A stretch of DNA of 46,805 bases from Actinomycetota bacterium (GTDB taxonomy: Bacteria; Actinomycetota; Actinomycetes; Actinomycetales; Microbacteriaceae), in assembly GCA_013297625.1 (NCBI GenBank), contig JAAFHT010000009.1, positions 1 to 46,805 of the forward strand. The letters are read 5' to 3'. Of the stretch, positions 1 to 9,277 are shown in pieces (the stretch's first letter is position 1; each line of letters starts with the position of its first letter). The notes below the pieces were generated by a model. That model was not told the DNA's origin and searched no databases. It saw only the letters and a list, made by a program, of their open reading frames with translations. A program made the translations under genes and the position numbers.

Positions 1-2203
1 CGTATTCAAGGGGAGCTGAATACACCCCCAGGGCGCACTCGAACATTCCCGCTCGCGGATTTCGCCACACTGTCTCGCGGATGGTCACGGAGTATTCGCG
101 CAAATAGAACGGTCCGCCATCGAAGCGGCGCACCGAAATCTCTGCGCGAACGTCGACCTTTGTTGGCTCAACGTAAGCCAGCCCCGCCGGCCAGGTCAGC
201 CCCTGAATGCCGGTGGCGTCGCCATCAAGTCCGTTTCCGTCGTAAATGCTTGTGTTGCCGTCTCGATCGGTGACCGTAACGATGAGCGCATACACGCTCC
301 CGGCGTAGAGATTCCCCAGGTCGAAAACGTGGCGCTGGGCGAAGTCGGTGGACCGAAAGACCGGAACGTCGACGTCGAGAACACGATCGTCATTCCCTCC
401 CGTCAAATACACGAAGAGCAGGCCTTCCACGGTGACGTCTCGATCGGCAATGATCGTCGCCGTGGCCGGCACGGTGGTTCCGTCGACTCCCGGCCGACCC
501 AATTCGAAGCCAGAGCTCCTGTCGAGCACGGGGCGCTCAAGGTCGGGCAGCGGCATGTCATCGTGCACCCACTCGGAGAACCACGAGTCTTGGCCATCGA
601 CCCAGTCGACTCGCAGGCGAACCCAGCTGCGGTCATAGGGCGTGCAACCGTTTCCGAGGCACTCCACTTGGGCGGGAAGAGGAACATCGATGTACCTCGG
701 CGCGATCGACTCGCAGCCCACCGGACACACGCGAGCATCAATGGTGTGAACGTACTCGCGGGCTGCTGTTCGTGGGCTGCCTACTTGCTGAGTGCTGATG
801 ATGAGTGTGTTGTTCCACTGCAGATCGGGGTCGCTGGCGAATCGTGTCGCGTCACACAGCTCTTGGCTCGAGCTCACGCCCAACGCATCAGTTCTCCAGC
901 CGCCGCAATAAGACTCGCCCCACCGGCTTGAATCCTCAAACGATCCTCCGAAGCGGCTCTCGAGATACACCGGGTTCGCGAGAATCCAGTCATCTAGGTC
1001 GACGTCATCAACGGTGATCACCGGATACGCAAGGTCAGGGCTGTGCAACACTTCGCCGAAGACGTGATCGGGAATGTTTCCATCCCACACGTGCGCGTCG
1101 ACCCAGCCTGCGCAGAACGTGATCGTCGATGCTTCAGGCACGAGGAACCCCGCCTGGTGTCGCTCGATGTAGCGGTCGTTGTACCCGCTGTCGCGCAATT
1201 GCTGCTGCGTAAAGGTCTGCATCACCTGGTCGATCGGCTGAATAACGTTGGCGCTCTCCAGGTCGTCGAAGTCGCAGGCGAGCGCGGGCTCGCCAAATGG
1301 CACGGCGAATGCCAAGAAACGCACCGAGCTCACATCTTGGGTCGGGATCGAAATGATCACCCCAGAATTCGACAGGGGCCGCACCCATGAAGGCGGAACC
1401 GGGCTGTTGTCGCGCCAGAACAGTCGATGTTCAAGAACGGCCGTGCCTCCGGTCTGATCCGTCGCTGTAATGATCGTGAAGTCTTCCCAGGGCACAGGGA
1501 GACCCGTCAGCACGACACAGTGAGCGATGAAATCAACGGCACCCGCAGCAAGCCAGGCCTCTTCGGCAGCGTCTGTCGTCGAGACAGTGACCGCCTGACG
1601 CTCCCCGTTGACGAGATAGCTGATGTCGAGGTCAACAGGTCGAGTCGAGAAGACCTGAAACTCAAGGCGACCCCGCGCCGCAGGCTCCGGCGCGCAATCG
1701 GTGCCGTAGTTCGCGCGCAACGCCAGCGGAGGGCCCAAAGGGAGGTCGAGCACTGTCGCACGGCCGCCGTCGGGGCAGTCACCCTCAATGGGCGGAATGG
1801 CCGCACACGGGTCGGCCGAGATCGCCGCGCGTGTCACGCTGGGGATGAGGTCGCGAGACAGGAGCAGCGCATCGGGATCGGCGAGTTCGAGAGCCTCGAC
1901 CTCGGCGGCCGCCTCCACCATCGCTGCTCTAATGGCAGCCGGCGCCGCATAGTCGACTGTCGACACCTGGGTGCTCGCGAGCAACTCATCGAGTGGGGGC
2001 TCATCGCCCTCTCGATCGATAGCGAGCGGCGTGAGGCCCGTGCTCGTCGGCAACACCCAGGCATCGACCATTTCGGGCTCGACGGTGCGCGGGGCGGCGA
2101 AGGGCGCGGCAATCGCAAATGCTCCGACGCCCACGGCGATCGCGGTCACGCCAGCAACAACGGGCATCCAGATACGGCGAGATATCACGGGAGTCTCTCT
2201 CAT
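1..2203 (-). CDS. Large membrane-anchored extracellular protein, unknown function (3' end outside window)
   Basis: An open frame of 734 codons runs without a stop from the ATG at 2203 to the window edge, so the C-terminus is missing. The N-terminus is basic (MRETPVISRRIW) and is followed by one hydrophobic segment at about residues 12-35. The rest is polar and looks extracellular, with about 14 cysteines spread along it (for example VCPVGCES and ECLGNGCTPYD), which suggests disulfide bonds. Segments near the visible end (VYALIVTVTDRDGNTS) look like beta-sandwich, Ig-like repeats. I do not recognise a family or any catalytic motif. The start overlaps the stop of the upstream gene by one base (TGATG), so the two are probably co-transcribed and translationally coupled. 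Several ORFs on the other strand in this stretch are shadows. Confidence 0.8.
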   Translation of the reverse strand, partial: MRETPVISRRIWMPVVAGVTAIAVGVGAFAIAAPFAAPRTVEPEMVDAWVLPTSTGLTPLAIDREGDEPPLDELLASTQVSTVDYAAPAAIRAAMVEAAAEVEALELADPDALLLSRDLIPSVTRAAISADPCAAIPPIEGDCPDGGRATVLDLPLGPPLALRANYGTDCAPEPAARGRLEFQVFSTRPVDLDISYLVNGERQAVTVSTTDAAEEAWLAAGAVDFIAHCVVLTGLPVPWEDFTIITATDQTGGTAVLEHRLFWRDNSPVPPSWVRPLSNSGVIISIPTQDVSSVRFLAFAVPFGEPALACDFDDLESANVIQPIDQVMQTFTQQQLRDSGYNDRYIERHQAGFLVPEASTITFCAGWVDAHVWDGNIPDHVFGEVLHSPDLAYPVITVDDVDLDDWILANPVYLESRFGGSFEDSSRWGESYCGGWRTDALGVSSSQELCDATRFASDPDLQWNNTLIISTQQVGSPRTAAREYVHTIDARVCPVGCESIAPRYIDVPLPAQVECLGNGCTPYDRSWVRLRVDWVDGQDSWFSEWVHDDMPLPDLERPVLDRSSGFELGRPGVDGTTVPATATIIADRDVTVEGLLFVYLTGGNDDRVLDVDVPVFRSTDFAQRHVFDLGNLYAGSVYALIVTVTDRDGNTSIYDGNGLDGDATGIQGLTWPAGLAYVEPTKVDVRAEISVRRFDGGPFYLREYSVTIRETVWRNPRAGMFECALGVYSAPLEY

Positions 2204-2967
2204 CAGAGGATGCAGTCGACGTTCACGACGACGACGGCGGGTGAACTGGTGTTTCCGGCGGCATCGACGGCCGTGATGACGAACTGCACGTCGCCCTTGG
2301 TTCCTGGGCCGGTGGCGTCGAAGGTGAAGACCCACGAGCCACCCGATCGCGTTGCGCTCGCCTGGCCGGTGTAGGCGCCGCTCCACGTCGCAGTGACGGC
2401 GGTCACTCCGACGTTGTCGGCAGCATCGATCGTGATGACAGACACGGCGGGAAGGTAGCTGTCGTCACACGTCATGAGCGGATACTGCGAGCTGGCACTT
2501 GAGATCGTTGGGGCTGCCGTGTCGCGAGCCGGAGCGGCGCCCGAGTCGTCCGCGGGGGCAGAAGGCGCGTCAGACGGCGTCTCGGCGTCGGCCACGATCG
2601 TCACGGTGGCGCAGTCGCCTCCGACGGGCACCGTGGCCGCCGCCGCGGCCTCGCCCTCGTCGAGAGTGATCGAGGTGATCGGCAACCACAGTGTTTCGGC
2701 GAGACTCTGCGGGTTGCGCACCCCAACCCACTCGGCGTCGTCGCTCTGGGCAACCACGAGCACTCGATCGCCCGCATACAGCTCGCCGATGACCGGGCCG
2801 CCGGCACACGCGTGCGCCGAGGTCGATTGCACGAGACCGCCGATTCCCGGCTCGACCACCTGGGGCGCGACAAACACGCCCGAGAGGGCCAAGCCCGCAC
2901 CCGCCGCGCCCGTCACCACCACGGCGCCCGCCGAGATCAGCCAGCCGCCCAGAACACTTATTGCCAT
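2203..2967 (-). CDS. Membrane-anchored protein with SH3-like and Ig-like domains
   Basis: A 254-aa protein. Residues 7-35 are a hydrophobic anchor or uncleaved signal. Residues about 50-103 (HACAGGPVIGELYAGDRVLV to TLWLPITSITLD) resemble a bacterial SH3 fold, as in cell-wall-binding proteins. An Ala/Pro/Asp-rich linker covers about 105-152. Residues about 153-252 look like an Ig-like or Big-type beta domain (DAADNVGVTAV, ITAVDAAGNTSSPAVVVVNV) with Cys167 and Cys252 near its ends. The family calls are by pattern only. It heads an operon with the larger protein that overlaps its stop. A role at the cell surface is inference. Confidence 0.75.
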   Translation of the reverse strand: MAISVLGGWLISAGAVVVTGAAGAGLALSGVFVAPQVVEPGIGGLVQSTSAHACAGGPVIGELYAGDRVLVVAQSDDAEWVGVRNPQSLAETLWLPITSITLDEGEAAAAATVPVGGDCATVTIVADAETPSDAPSAPADDSGAAPARDTAAPTISSASSQYPLMTCDDSYLPAVSVITIDAADNVGVTAVTATWSGAYTGQASATRSGGSWVFTFDATGPGTKGDVQFVITAVDAAGNTSSPAVVVVNVDCIL

Positions 2968-2968
2968 C

Positions 2969-2982
2969 CGGCAATACTGCCG
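2969..2982 (-). promoter_or_regulatory. Small palindrome directly upstream of the start codon
   Basis: CGGCA-ATAC-TGCCG is a perfect 5-bp inverted repeat that ends one base before the ATG at 2967, over the place where a ribosome binding site would lie. It could occlude translation start or be an operator. No clear Shine-Dalgarno sequence is visible for this gene. The effect is unknown. Confidence 0.3.
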
Positions 2983-3033
2983 TTCAGTGGCTCACCGCAC
3001 TAGAGCAAAACGCGATAATCCTTTGGAAACGCC

Positions 3034-4407
3034 CTACAAATTCTTGACGGCCGTCAAGACCTTGGTGAGCGAGTCTTTCGCGTCGCCGAAGAGCAGCGTG
3101 GTCTGCGGCTCGAAGAGCAGGTCGTTCTCGATGCCCGCGAAGCCGGGGCGCATCGAACGCTTGAGAAAGACCACCTGGCGCGCTGACGCCACATCGAGAA
3201 TCGGCATGCCATAGATGGGCGAACCGGGACTCGTCTTGGCCGCCGGGTTCACGACGTCGTTAGCGCCCACGACGAGAGCGACGTCGCAGTTCTTGAACTG
3301 CGGGTTGACCTCGTCCATCTCGGCGAGCACCTCGTAGGGCACGTTCGCTTCGGCGAGCAGCACATTCATGTGCCCCGGCATGCGGCCAGCAACGGGGTGA
3401 ATACCAAAGACCACCTCGATGCCCTTGGCCTCGAGGGTCGTCGCGAGTTCGGCCATGGTGTGCTGCGCCTGCGCGACCGCGAGTCCGTATCCCGGAACCA
3501 CGATGACGCGCTGGGCGTAACCGAGCAGAATCGCCACGTCTTCGGCGCTCGAGCTGCGCACGGGGCGGTCGCTCATGGCCGTCGAGCCGGCGGTCGAGCC
3601 GCCGCGGAAGGCGCCGAACAGAATGCCCACAACGCTGCGGCCCATGGCCGAGGCCATCGCGCGCGTGAGAATGGTGCCGGATGCTCCCACGAGGGTGCCC
3701 GCGACGAGCAGCAGCGTGTTGCCGAGCACGAGGCCCGAAGCGGCCACGGTCAGGCCCGTGAACGCGTTGAGCAGCGAGATGACGATGGGCACATCGGCAC
3801 CGCCCACCGGCAGCACGACGAGCACGCCGAGCGCGGTACCGAGCGCGAGCAGCACGTACGAGGCCAGCACGTCGCCCGTGAGCACGAGCCACACGGCGCT
3901 CGCGAGCGAGCCCAGGGCCACGAGCGAGATCACGACAGGAGCACCCGGAAAGACGATCGGCCGCGTCGGCATGAGCTCTTGCAACTTGGCAAACGTGATC
4001 GCCGAACCCGCAAACGACACCGCGCCGACGAGCACCGTGAAGGCCACAGCGATGAGGCTGCCGAGCCCGTCAACGTGCGTGAGTTCGAGCAACGCCACGA
4101 GCGCGGCCGCACCACCGCCCACACCATTGAAGAGTGCGACGAGCTGCGGCATTTGCGTCATCTTGACGAGACGTGACGCCGGAACGGCGATGGCCGTACC
4201 GAGGGCGATCACGCCCAGAATCAGCAAAACGTTGTCGAGTTCGGTCGAGAGAAAGACGACGACCATCGCGAGCAACGCGCCGAACGCGCCGATGAGGTTG
4301 CCGCGGCGCGCCGACTTCGGCGAGCTGAGACCCTTGAGGGCGAGGATGAAGCAGACGGCCGCGATGAGGTAGAGAACCGCGGTGAGTTCAGGGCTCAGGA
4401 TGTTCAC
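3034..4407 (-). CDS. pntB: NAD(P) transhydrogenase subunit beta
   Basis: A 457-aa protein, close to the usual PntB length of about 460. It couples proton flow across the membrane to hydride transfer between NADH and NADP+. The N-terminal two thirds are hydrophobic helices from residue 9 on. The C-terminal third is the NADP(H)-binding domain III, with VPGYGLAVAQAQ, HPVAGRMPGHMNVLL and GANDVVNPAA. The start chosen is the GTG at 4407 (VNILSPEL), whose first bases overlap the TGA of pntA2 (GTGA). A longer frame extends upstream but runs through pntA2 in another frame and is not real. It is the last gene of pntA1-pntA2-pntB. Confidence 0.95.
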   Translation of the reverse strand: MNILSPELTAVLYLIAAVCFILALKGLSSPKSARRGNLIGAFGALLAMVVVFLSTELDNVLLILGVIALGTAIAVPASRLVKMTQMPQLVALFNGVGGGAAALVALLELTHVDGLGSLIAVAFTVLVGAVSFAGSAITFAKLQELMPTRPIVFPGAPVVISLVALGSLASAVWLVLTGDVLASYVLLALGTALGVLVVLPVGGADVPIVISLLNAFTGLTVAASGLVLGNTLLLVAGTLVGASGTILTRAMASAMGRSVVGILFGAFRGGSTAGSTAMSDRPVRSSSAEDVAILLGYAQRVIVVPGYGLAVAQAQHTMAELATTLEAKGIEVVFGIHPVAGRMPGHMNVLLAEANVPYEVLAEMDEVNPQFKNCDVALVVGANDVVNPAAKTSPGSPIYGMPILDVASARQVVFLKRSMRPGFAGIENDLLFEPQTTLLFGDAKDSLTKVLTAVKNL

Positions 4408-4718
4408 TTCGCGCCCTCTTTCGCCGAAGCCGAGCCCGGCGCGCGTCGGCCGCCGAACATCTCGAGCATGCGATCGGTGACGACGAATCCGCCCACGAGG
4501 TTGACGGTCGCGAGCAGCACGGCGATGAGCGCCACGACGAGCACGGGGACGCTCTCGGCCTGACCCGCGACGATCACGGCCCCGACGAGGATGATGCCGT
4601 GAATGGCGTTGGCGCCCGACATGAGGGGCGTGTGCAGCGTGCTCGACACCTTCGAGAACACCTCGAAGCCCACGAACACCGCGAGCACGAAAAACGTGAG
4701 CAGCGTGATGGCATCCAT
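4404..4718 (-). CDS. pntA2: NAD(P) transhydrogenase subunit alpha part 2 (membrane segment)
   Basis: A 104-aa protein starting MDAITLLTFFVLAVFVGF. It has three to four hydrophobic helices and corresponds to the C-terminal membrane part of E. coli PntA, encoded here as a separate gene as in other bacteria with split transhydrogenase. The ATG at 4718 overlaps the TAA of pntA1 (TAATG) and the TGA overlaps the GTG of pntB. A longer in-frame version from 4793 starts inside pntA1 and was rejected, because its extra residues are Arg/Ala-rich shadow sequence. Confidence 0.93.
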   Translation of the reverse strand: MDAITLLTFFVLAVFVGFEVFSKVSSTLHTPLMSGANAIHGIILVGAVIVAGQAESVPVLVVALIAVLLATVNLVGGFVVTDRMLEMFGGRRAPGSASAKEGAK

Positions 4719-5878
4719 TACTTCGTGCCCTTTCGGTCGGCGATGGCGGCGGCGGTCGGCTCGTGCCGCACCACCCCGTCGTGGGTGAGACACGCGCCCG
4801 CGACAACCTCGTCGTCGAAGTCGGGCGCGAGAACGCCGCCCTCGCGCGTCATGAGGGCGACGATGTTGGCGATGTTCTGGCCGAGCAAGCGTGAGGCGTC
4901 GAAGGGCATCGTCGACGCGGCATCTTTCATGCCGACGATCGTGACGTGTCCGCCCGCAACGGGAACTGTCACGTCAGCGCCCGCGACGGCGCCTTCGACG
5001 TTGCCGCCCGTTTCAGCGGCGAGGTCAACGATGATCGAGCCGGGGGCCATGCCCTGCACCATCTTCTTCGTCACGAGGCGCGGAGCCGGGCGACCGGGGA
5101 TGGCCGCCGTCGTGACAATGAGGTCAGCGTCGGCAACGTGCGGCGCGAGCAACTCTCGCTGCCGGTCGGCGCGATCGGCCGCGAGTTCCTTCGCGTAGCC
5201 GCCCGCAGCATCCGCCGCCGCATCGAGGTCGAGGTGAATGAACGTGCCGCCCATCGACTGCACCTCGTCGGCCGAGGCCGAGCGCACGTCGTACGCCGAG
5301 ACTTTCGCGCCGAGGCGCTTGGCGGTCGCAATCGCTTGCAGGCCCGCAACGCCCGCGCCGAGCACGAGCACGCGCGCCGGAGGGATGGTTCCGGCTGCCG
5401 TCATGAAGAGCGGCAAGAAGCGCGGAAACCGCATGGCGCCTTCGAGCACGCAGCGATAGCCCGCCACGAGCGCTTGCGAGGTGAGGGCATCCATCGACTG
5501 CGCCCGAGAGATGCGCGGGATCAGTTCGAGCGAAAAGGCCGTGACGCCACGAGCGGCGAGCGCCGCAACGCCGTCGAGTTCGCTCGCGGGCGAGGCGAAG
5601 CCGATCGTCACAGCACCCTTGGGCAACGCGGCAATCGAGGCCGCATCGAGCGGGCGCACGTGAACGAGCACATCAACGCCCTTGAGCGGGATGCTCGCCG
5701 CGAGTGTCGCGCCCGCCTCGGCATACGCGGCATCGGCGTAGCCGGCCGCGACTCCGGCTCCCTTTTCGACGGTGACCGCGTATCCCGCGGCAACGTACTG
5801 CGCGACCGCCGCGGGAGTGGCCGCAACGCGGCGCTCACCCTCGATCGGTTCGCGACGGATAGCAATCTTCATTGACAC
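4718..5878 (-). CDS. pntA1: NAD(P) transhydrogenase subunit alpha part 1 (NAD-binding)
   Basis: A 386-aa soluble domain I of proton-translocating transhydrogenase. It starts MSMKIAIRREPIEGERRVAATP, typical of the alanine dehydrogenase/PntA family. The Rossmann NAD-binding site is visible as RVLVLGAGVAGLQAIATAKR near residue 170. An alternative start is the ATG two codons later (MKIAIRR). It is the first gene of the pnt operon. An XRE-cupin regulator gene lies 87 bases upstream on the same strand and is a possible, unproven regulator. A GGGAG ribosome binding site lies just before the start. Confidence 0.95.
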   Translation of the reverse strand: MSMKIAIRREPIEGERRVAATPAAVAQYVAAGYAVTVEKGAGVAAGYADAAYAEAGATLAASIPLKGVDVLVHVRPLDAASIAALPKGAVTIGFASPASELDGVAALAARGVTAFSLELIPRISRAQSMDALTSQALVAGYRCVLEGAMRFPRFLPLFMTAAGTIPPARVLVLGAGVAGLQAIATAKRLGAKVSAYDVRSASADEVQSMGGTFIHLDLDAAADAAGGYAKELAADRADRQRELLAPHVADADLIVTTAAIPGRPAPRLVTKKMVQGMAPGSIIVDLAAETGGNVEGAVAGADVTVPVAGGHVTIVGMKDAASTMPFDASRLLGQNIANIVALMTREGGVLAPDFDDEVVAGACLTHDGVVRHEPTAAAIADRKGTK

Positions 5879-5965
5879 TCCCGCTCGGCTGGAACTGCGA
5901 TCAGTGGAACAGTACCCCTCAAGCGAGGATCGACACCGGGTTCTCGATGCGAGTGACGAAAGTGG

Positions 5966-6652
5966 CTAACGAGCGACCTGGTTGCGCTCGTCGGCGTGGT
6001 CGTGCACCACCTCGTAAGAGAGATCGCGGCGCTCAAGGACAAACCAGACTCCGCGCGCCGGCACGTCACCGTGATTGCTAAAGAGATGCGGGCGCGAGCC
6101 ATCAAAGCAAAACGAGTCACCCGGCTCGAGCGTGTACGTATCGAAGTCCACGCGAAGAGTGAACTGGCCCTCAAGCACGACGCCGTATTCAACGGATTCA
6201 TGACGCATCATCTTGCCGTCAGCTGACGATGATGCACCGGGGGCGTACGTGACAATGAGTGGGTCAACCTTGGTGGCATCGTGGGCCGCGAGGCGCTCCC
6301 ATCTGACGCCGTTCTCCAGCTCAATGTTCGGATTGTCTTCGCGACGCTGTACGACCGGCCGTGTGGGTTGGCCTGCCGGACGATGCGGTGCGTTATCGCG
6401 GGACCGCGTTGTTCCGCGTGTGGTGGGCACTGATTCACGTGTGGACGGCGCCATGAGGCCATCGAGTGACATGCCCAGATGGTGCACAAGCGCGAACAGG
6501 GTGCCGACCGACGGCTGAGTTTTCCCGGTTTCTACCTGAGACAGCAGACTCGCCGAAACACCCACAGCGCTCGCCACCGACCGCAAACTGAGCTTCTGCG
6601 ACTCGCGGACCCGTCTGAGCTCAGGGCCGACATCAAGTTGCACCAGCAACAC
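5966..6652 (-). CDS. XRE-family regulator with C-terminal cupin domain
   Basis: A 228-aa protein. Residues about 9-65 form an XRE helix-turn-helix (LRRVRESQKLSLRSVASAVG, LSQVETGKTQPSVGTLFALV). Residues about 150-220 form a cupin ligand-binding domain (VEYGVVLEGQFTLRV, LEPGDSFCFDGSRPHLFSN). The middle, about 68-120, is Arg/Thr/Pro-rich and probably disordered. Such regulators sense small metabolites and often control a neighbouring catabolic or transport gene. Here the nearest downstream genes are pnt. A run of GGTCGAC heptamers lies in its leader and could change its expression. Confidence 0.9.
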   Translation of the reverse strand: MLLVQLDVGPELRRVRESQKLSLRSVASAVGVSASLLSQVETGKTQPSVGTLFALVHHLGMSLDGLMAPSTRESVPTTRGTTRSRDNAPHRPAGQPTRPVVQRREDNPNIELENGVRWERLAAHDATKVDPLIVTYAPGASSSADGKMMRHESVEYGVVLEGQFTLRVDFDTYTLEPGDSFCFDGSRPHLFSNHGDVPARGVWFVLERRDLSYEVVHDHADERNQVAR

Positions 6653-6676
6653 CCTTCTCCAACGACAACGACCGAC

Positions 6677-6720
6677 GGTCGACGGTCGACGGTCGACGGT
6701 CGACGGTCGACGGTCGACGG
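6677..6720. repeat. 7-bp tandem repeat (GGTCGAC) in leader of the XRE-cupin gene
   Basis: Six perfect, contiguous copies of GGTCGAC run from 6677 to 6718, followed by a partial GG, with one imperfect copy just before. The array starts 25 bases upstream of the ATG at 6652. It lies between that start and a possible -10 (TATAGG on the minus strand, about 6755-6760), so it would sit in the 5' leader. Each unit carries the palindrome GTCGAC. Slippage by whole units would change leader length and structure. Confidence 0.9.
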
Positions 6721-6865
6721 ACAGCCTGACTGAACGACCGAAGCCGTTCCGAGCCTATACGAACGCTCTTTCGCGGCCTTTCGGCCCCTAATGATCAGAG
6801 ATGCACGACCATCGACAGGTGCGCCGGGCCGTCAAGTCCAGCTACACAGTGAATGACGGGGGCCG

Positions 6866-7858
6866 CTACAGGGCCGCGCGCCTCCGCGCCACCTCGTAGA
6901 GGGCGACGCTCGCCGCGATTCCGGCGTTGAGCGATTCGGTCGCCGCCGAGATCGGAATCGAGACGATGGCGTCACACGTCTCCGTCACGAGTCGCGAGAG
7001 CCCCTTGCCCTCGCTGCCCACGACGATCACGAGCGGGCGATCGGCAAGCTCGAGCTTCGGCAACGACATGTCGCCATCGCCGTCGAGCCCGAGCACAAAC
7101 ACGCCCTCGGCCTTCATGGCCTTGAGCGTCTGCGTGAGGTTGGCGGCCATCGCGACGGGCGTGCGCGCGGCGGCGCCCGCCGAGGTCTTCCAGGCTGCGG
7201 CCGTGACACCCACCGAGCGACGTTGGGGCACGATCACGCCGTGGCCGCCGAACGCGGCCGTCGAGCGGATGATCGCCCCCAGATTGCGCGGGTCGGTCAC
7301 GCCGTCGAGTGCCACGAGCAAAGGAGTGTGCCCGCGGTCGACCGCGCGGCTGATGAGATCCATCGGGTGCGCGTATTCATACGCCGGCACGCTGATCGCG
7401 ATGCCCTGGTTGACCGAGTTCTCGCCCGTCATGCGGTCGAGCTCCGGACGCATGACCTCGAGCACGGGGATGCCGCGCTTCGTCGCGAGTGACAAGGCCT
7501 CTTTCACGCGGTCATCCATCTCGATGCGCGATGCGATGTAGAGCGTGCTCGCGGGAATCTTGGCGCGCAGCGCCTCGAGCACCGAGTTGCGTCCGCTCAC
7601 GACCTCGACGTCGGCGCTCTTCTTCGGCGCGCGCGAGCGGTTCGACTGCTGGCCGCCACCGTTGCCACCACCCGCCCGCGTCTTGGCCGCGGTCAGCCGC
7701 TCTTGAGCGGCCTTGCGCTTGCCCGCGGGGTGCCAACTGCGATCTTCAGCCTTCGGTGTGGGGCCGCGGCCTTCGAGGGCCTGTCGACCTTGCCCGCCTG
7801 AACCAACGGTGGGGCCCTTCTTCTTGTTGCTTGCGCCAGGGCGCCCAGGCTTAGCCAT
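6866..7858 (-). CDS. rlmB: 23S rRNA 2'-O-methyltransferase, RlmB/SpoU family
   Basis: A 330-aa protein from the ATG at 7858 ([16 protein letters not shown]), which overlaps the cysS stop by 8 bases. An open frame continues 65 codons upstream but inside cysS, and was rejected. Residues 1-80 are a basic, Gly/Lys/Arg-rich tail common in actinobacterial members. Then come the substrate-binding domain (GRNSVLEALRAKIPASTLYI) and the SPOUT domain with all three motifs: NLGAIIRSTAAFGG, VVGSEGKGLSRLV and SLNAGIAASVALYEV. The family methylates a ribose in 23S rRNA (Gm2251 in E. coli) using SAM. The cysS-rlmB order is common in actinobacteria. Confidence 0.92.
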   Translation of the reverse strand: MAKPGRPGASNKKKGPTVGSGGQGRQALEGRGPTPKAEDRSWHPAGKRKAAQERLTAAKTRAGGGNGGGQQSNRSRAPKKSADVEVVSGRNSVLEALRAKIPASTLYIASRIEMDDRVKEALSLATKRGIPVLEVMRPELDRMTGENSVNQGIAISVPAYEYAHPMDLISRAVDRGHTPLLVALDGVTDPRNLGAIIRSTAAFGGHGVIVPQRRSVGVTAAAWKTSAGAAARTPVAMAANLTQTLKAMKAEGVFVLGLDGDGDMSLPKLELADRPLVIVVGSEGKGLSRLVTETCDAIVSIPISAATESLNAGIAASVALYEVARRRAAL

Positions 7859-9257
7859 CGATACTCCAGTCGGTTGCGGTCGGTGAATCTTCGAGCACGA
7901 TGCCCGCGGCCGCGAGGTCGTCACGAATGCGGTCGGCGGTGGCGAAGTCGCGCGACTCGCGCGACTCGCGGCGTTCGGCGATGAGCCGGTCGACCAGAGT
8001 GGAGAGGGCTCGGTGGGCGCGATCGTCGGCGCGAGCATCCGTATCGGGCGCATCGAAGCCCAGCACGCTCACCATGAGCGACACCTCAGCGTGGGCTCGC
8101 GCGGCGGCAGCGGGGTCGTCGGCATCGAGCGCGGCGTTGCCCACGCGCACCCGATCGTGCAGCACGGCGAGAGCCTGCGGCACGGCGAGATCGTCATCCA
8201 TCGCCGCAGCGAACTCGCTGGGAAGTTCGGCTACCTCGTCAGCAAAGCGAGTGTCGGCGATGCGACGGGATGCGCGGGCGAGAAAACCTTCGATGCGTTG
8301 GAGAGAGGCTTGCGCCTCGTCGAGCGAACTCGACGTGTAGTCGATGCTCGAGCGATAGTGCGCCGAGCCCAGCCAGTAGCGCACGACGGCGGCTCGGTGG
8401 CTCGCGAGCAAGTCGGTGGCGAACACTGAGTTGCCGAGCGATTTCGACATCTTTTGGCCACCAATGGTCACGAGTCCGTTGTGCACCCAGTAGCGCGCGA
8501 ACGCGTCACCCGCGGCCGCCGACTGCGCCAACTCGTTCTCGTGGTGCGGAAACCGCAGGTCGAGCCCACCGCCGTGAATGTCGAAGGCCGGGCCGAGATA
8601 GCGCGCGGCCATCGCCGAGCACTCGATGTGCCAGCCGGGGCGCCCCGCGCCCCAGGGCGAATCCCACCGGGCCGTCGTCGGCTCATCGGCCTTGGCGCCC
8701 TTCCAGAGAGCGAAATCTCGCGGGTCGCGCTTGGCGCGCGCGGGCGCATCGTCGGCCTCGGCCATGTCGTCGGGGTTCTGGCGCGTCAGCTCGCCGTAGC
8801 GGCTCCAGCTGCGCACGTCGAAATAGACGTCGCCCGAGGCATCCGTCGCCACATAGGCGTGGCCCGCCGCGATGAGGCGTTCGATGAGCGAATGCATTTG
8901 CGGAATGCTCGCCGTCGCCCGCGGCTCATAGGTGGGAGCGAGGATGCCCAGCGCGCGGTAGGCGGCCGTGAACTCGAGCTCGACGCGGTAGGCCACGGCG
9001 AACCACGGCTCGTCGTCCGTCGCATTGGCGAGCACCTTGTCGTCGATGTCGGTGACATTGCGCACGAAGGTCACCGCATAGCCGCGCGCCGAGAGCCAGC
9101 GCCGCCAGAGGTCATAGACGAGGGCGCTGCGCACGTGGCCGATGTGGGGCGCCGATTGCACGGTCGGGCCACAGACATACATGCTCACGTGACCCTCGAC
9201 CCGCGGTTCGAGGTCGACAACAGCCGCTTGAAGGCTGTCATACAGGCGCACGCTCAC
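7851..9257 (-). CDS. cysS: Cysteinyl-tRNA synthetase
   Basis: A 468-aa class I synthetase that charges tRNA-Cys. The zinc-binding start [20 protein letters not shown] contains the HIGH motif. ECSAMA supplies a further zinc Cys, HHENELAQS follows, and KMSKSLGNS is the second ATP-binding signature. The length and C-terminal anticodon-binding region are normal. It lies between ispDF and rlmB on the same strand with short spacing. Confidence 0.96.
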   Translation of the reverse strand: MSVRLYDSLQAAVVDLEPRVEGHVSMYVCGPTVQSAPHIGHVRSALVYDLWRRWLSARGYAVTFVRNVTDIDDKVLANATDDEPWFAVAYRVELEFTAAYRALGILAPTYEPRATASIPQMHSLIERLIAAGHAYVATDASGDVYFDVRSWSRYGELTRQNPDDMAEADDAPARAKRDPRDFALWKGAKADEPTTARWDSPWGAGRPGWHIECSAMAARYLGPAFDIHGGGLDLRFPHHENELAQSAAAGDAFARYWVHNGLVTIGGQKMSKSLGNSVFATDLLASHRAAVVRYWLGSAHYRSSIDYTSSSLDEAQASLQRIEGFLARASRRIADTRFADEVAELPSEFAAAMDDDLAVPQALAVLHDRVRVGNAALDADDPAAAARAHAEVSLMVSVLGFDAPDTDARADDRAHRALSTLVDRLIAERRESRESRDFATADRIRDDLAAAGIVLEDSPTATDWSIDG

Positions 9258-9277
9258 CGCCCCAGCCTACCGGCGGG

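Noticed and set aside
1427-2374. Long plus-strand ORF opposite the first surface gene
   Set aside because: Its product is Arg/His-rich shadow sequence. The minus strand has a signal-like helix, an operon overlap and normal composition.
4408-4806. N-terminal extension of pntB
   Set aside because: It covers pntA2 in another frame and has shadow composition; GTG 4407 gives the normal PntB length and a GTGA overlap.
6773-6786. Terminator hairpin GGCC-TTTC-GGCC after rlmB
   Set aside because: The stem is only four self-complementary bases with no T-tract and is 80 bases away from the rlmB stop; too weak to call.
7859-8053. 65-residue extension of rlmB
   Set aside because: It lies inside cysS in another frame; ATG 7858 gives the usual short overlap.
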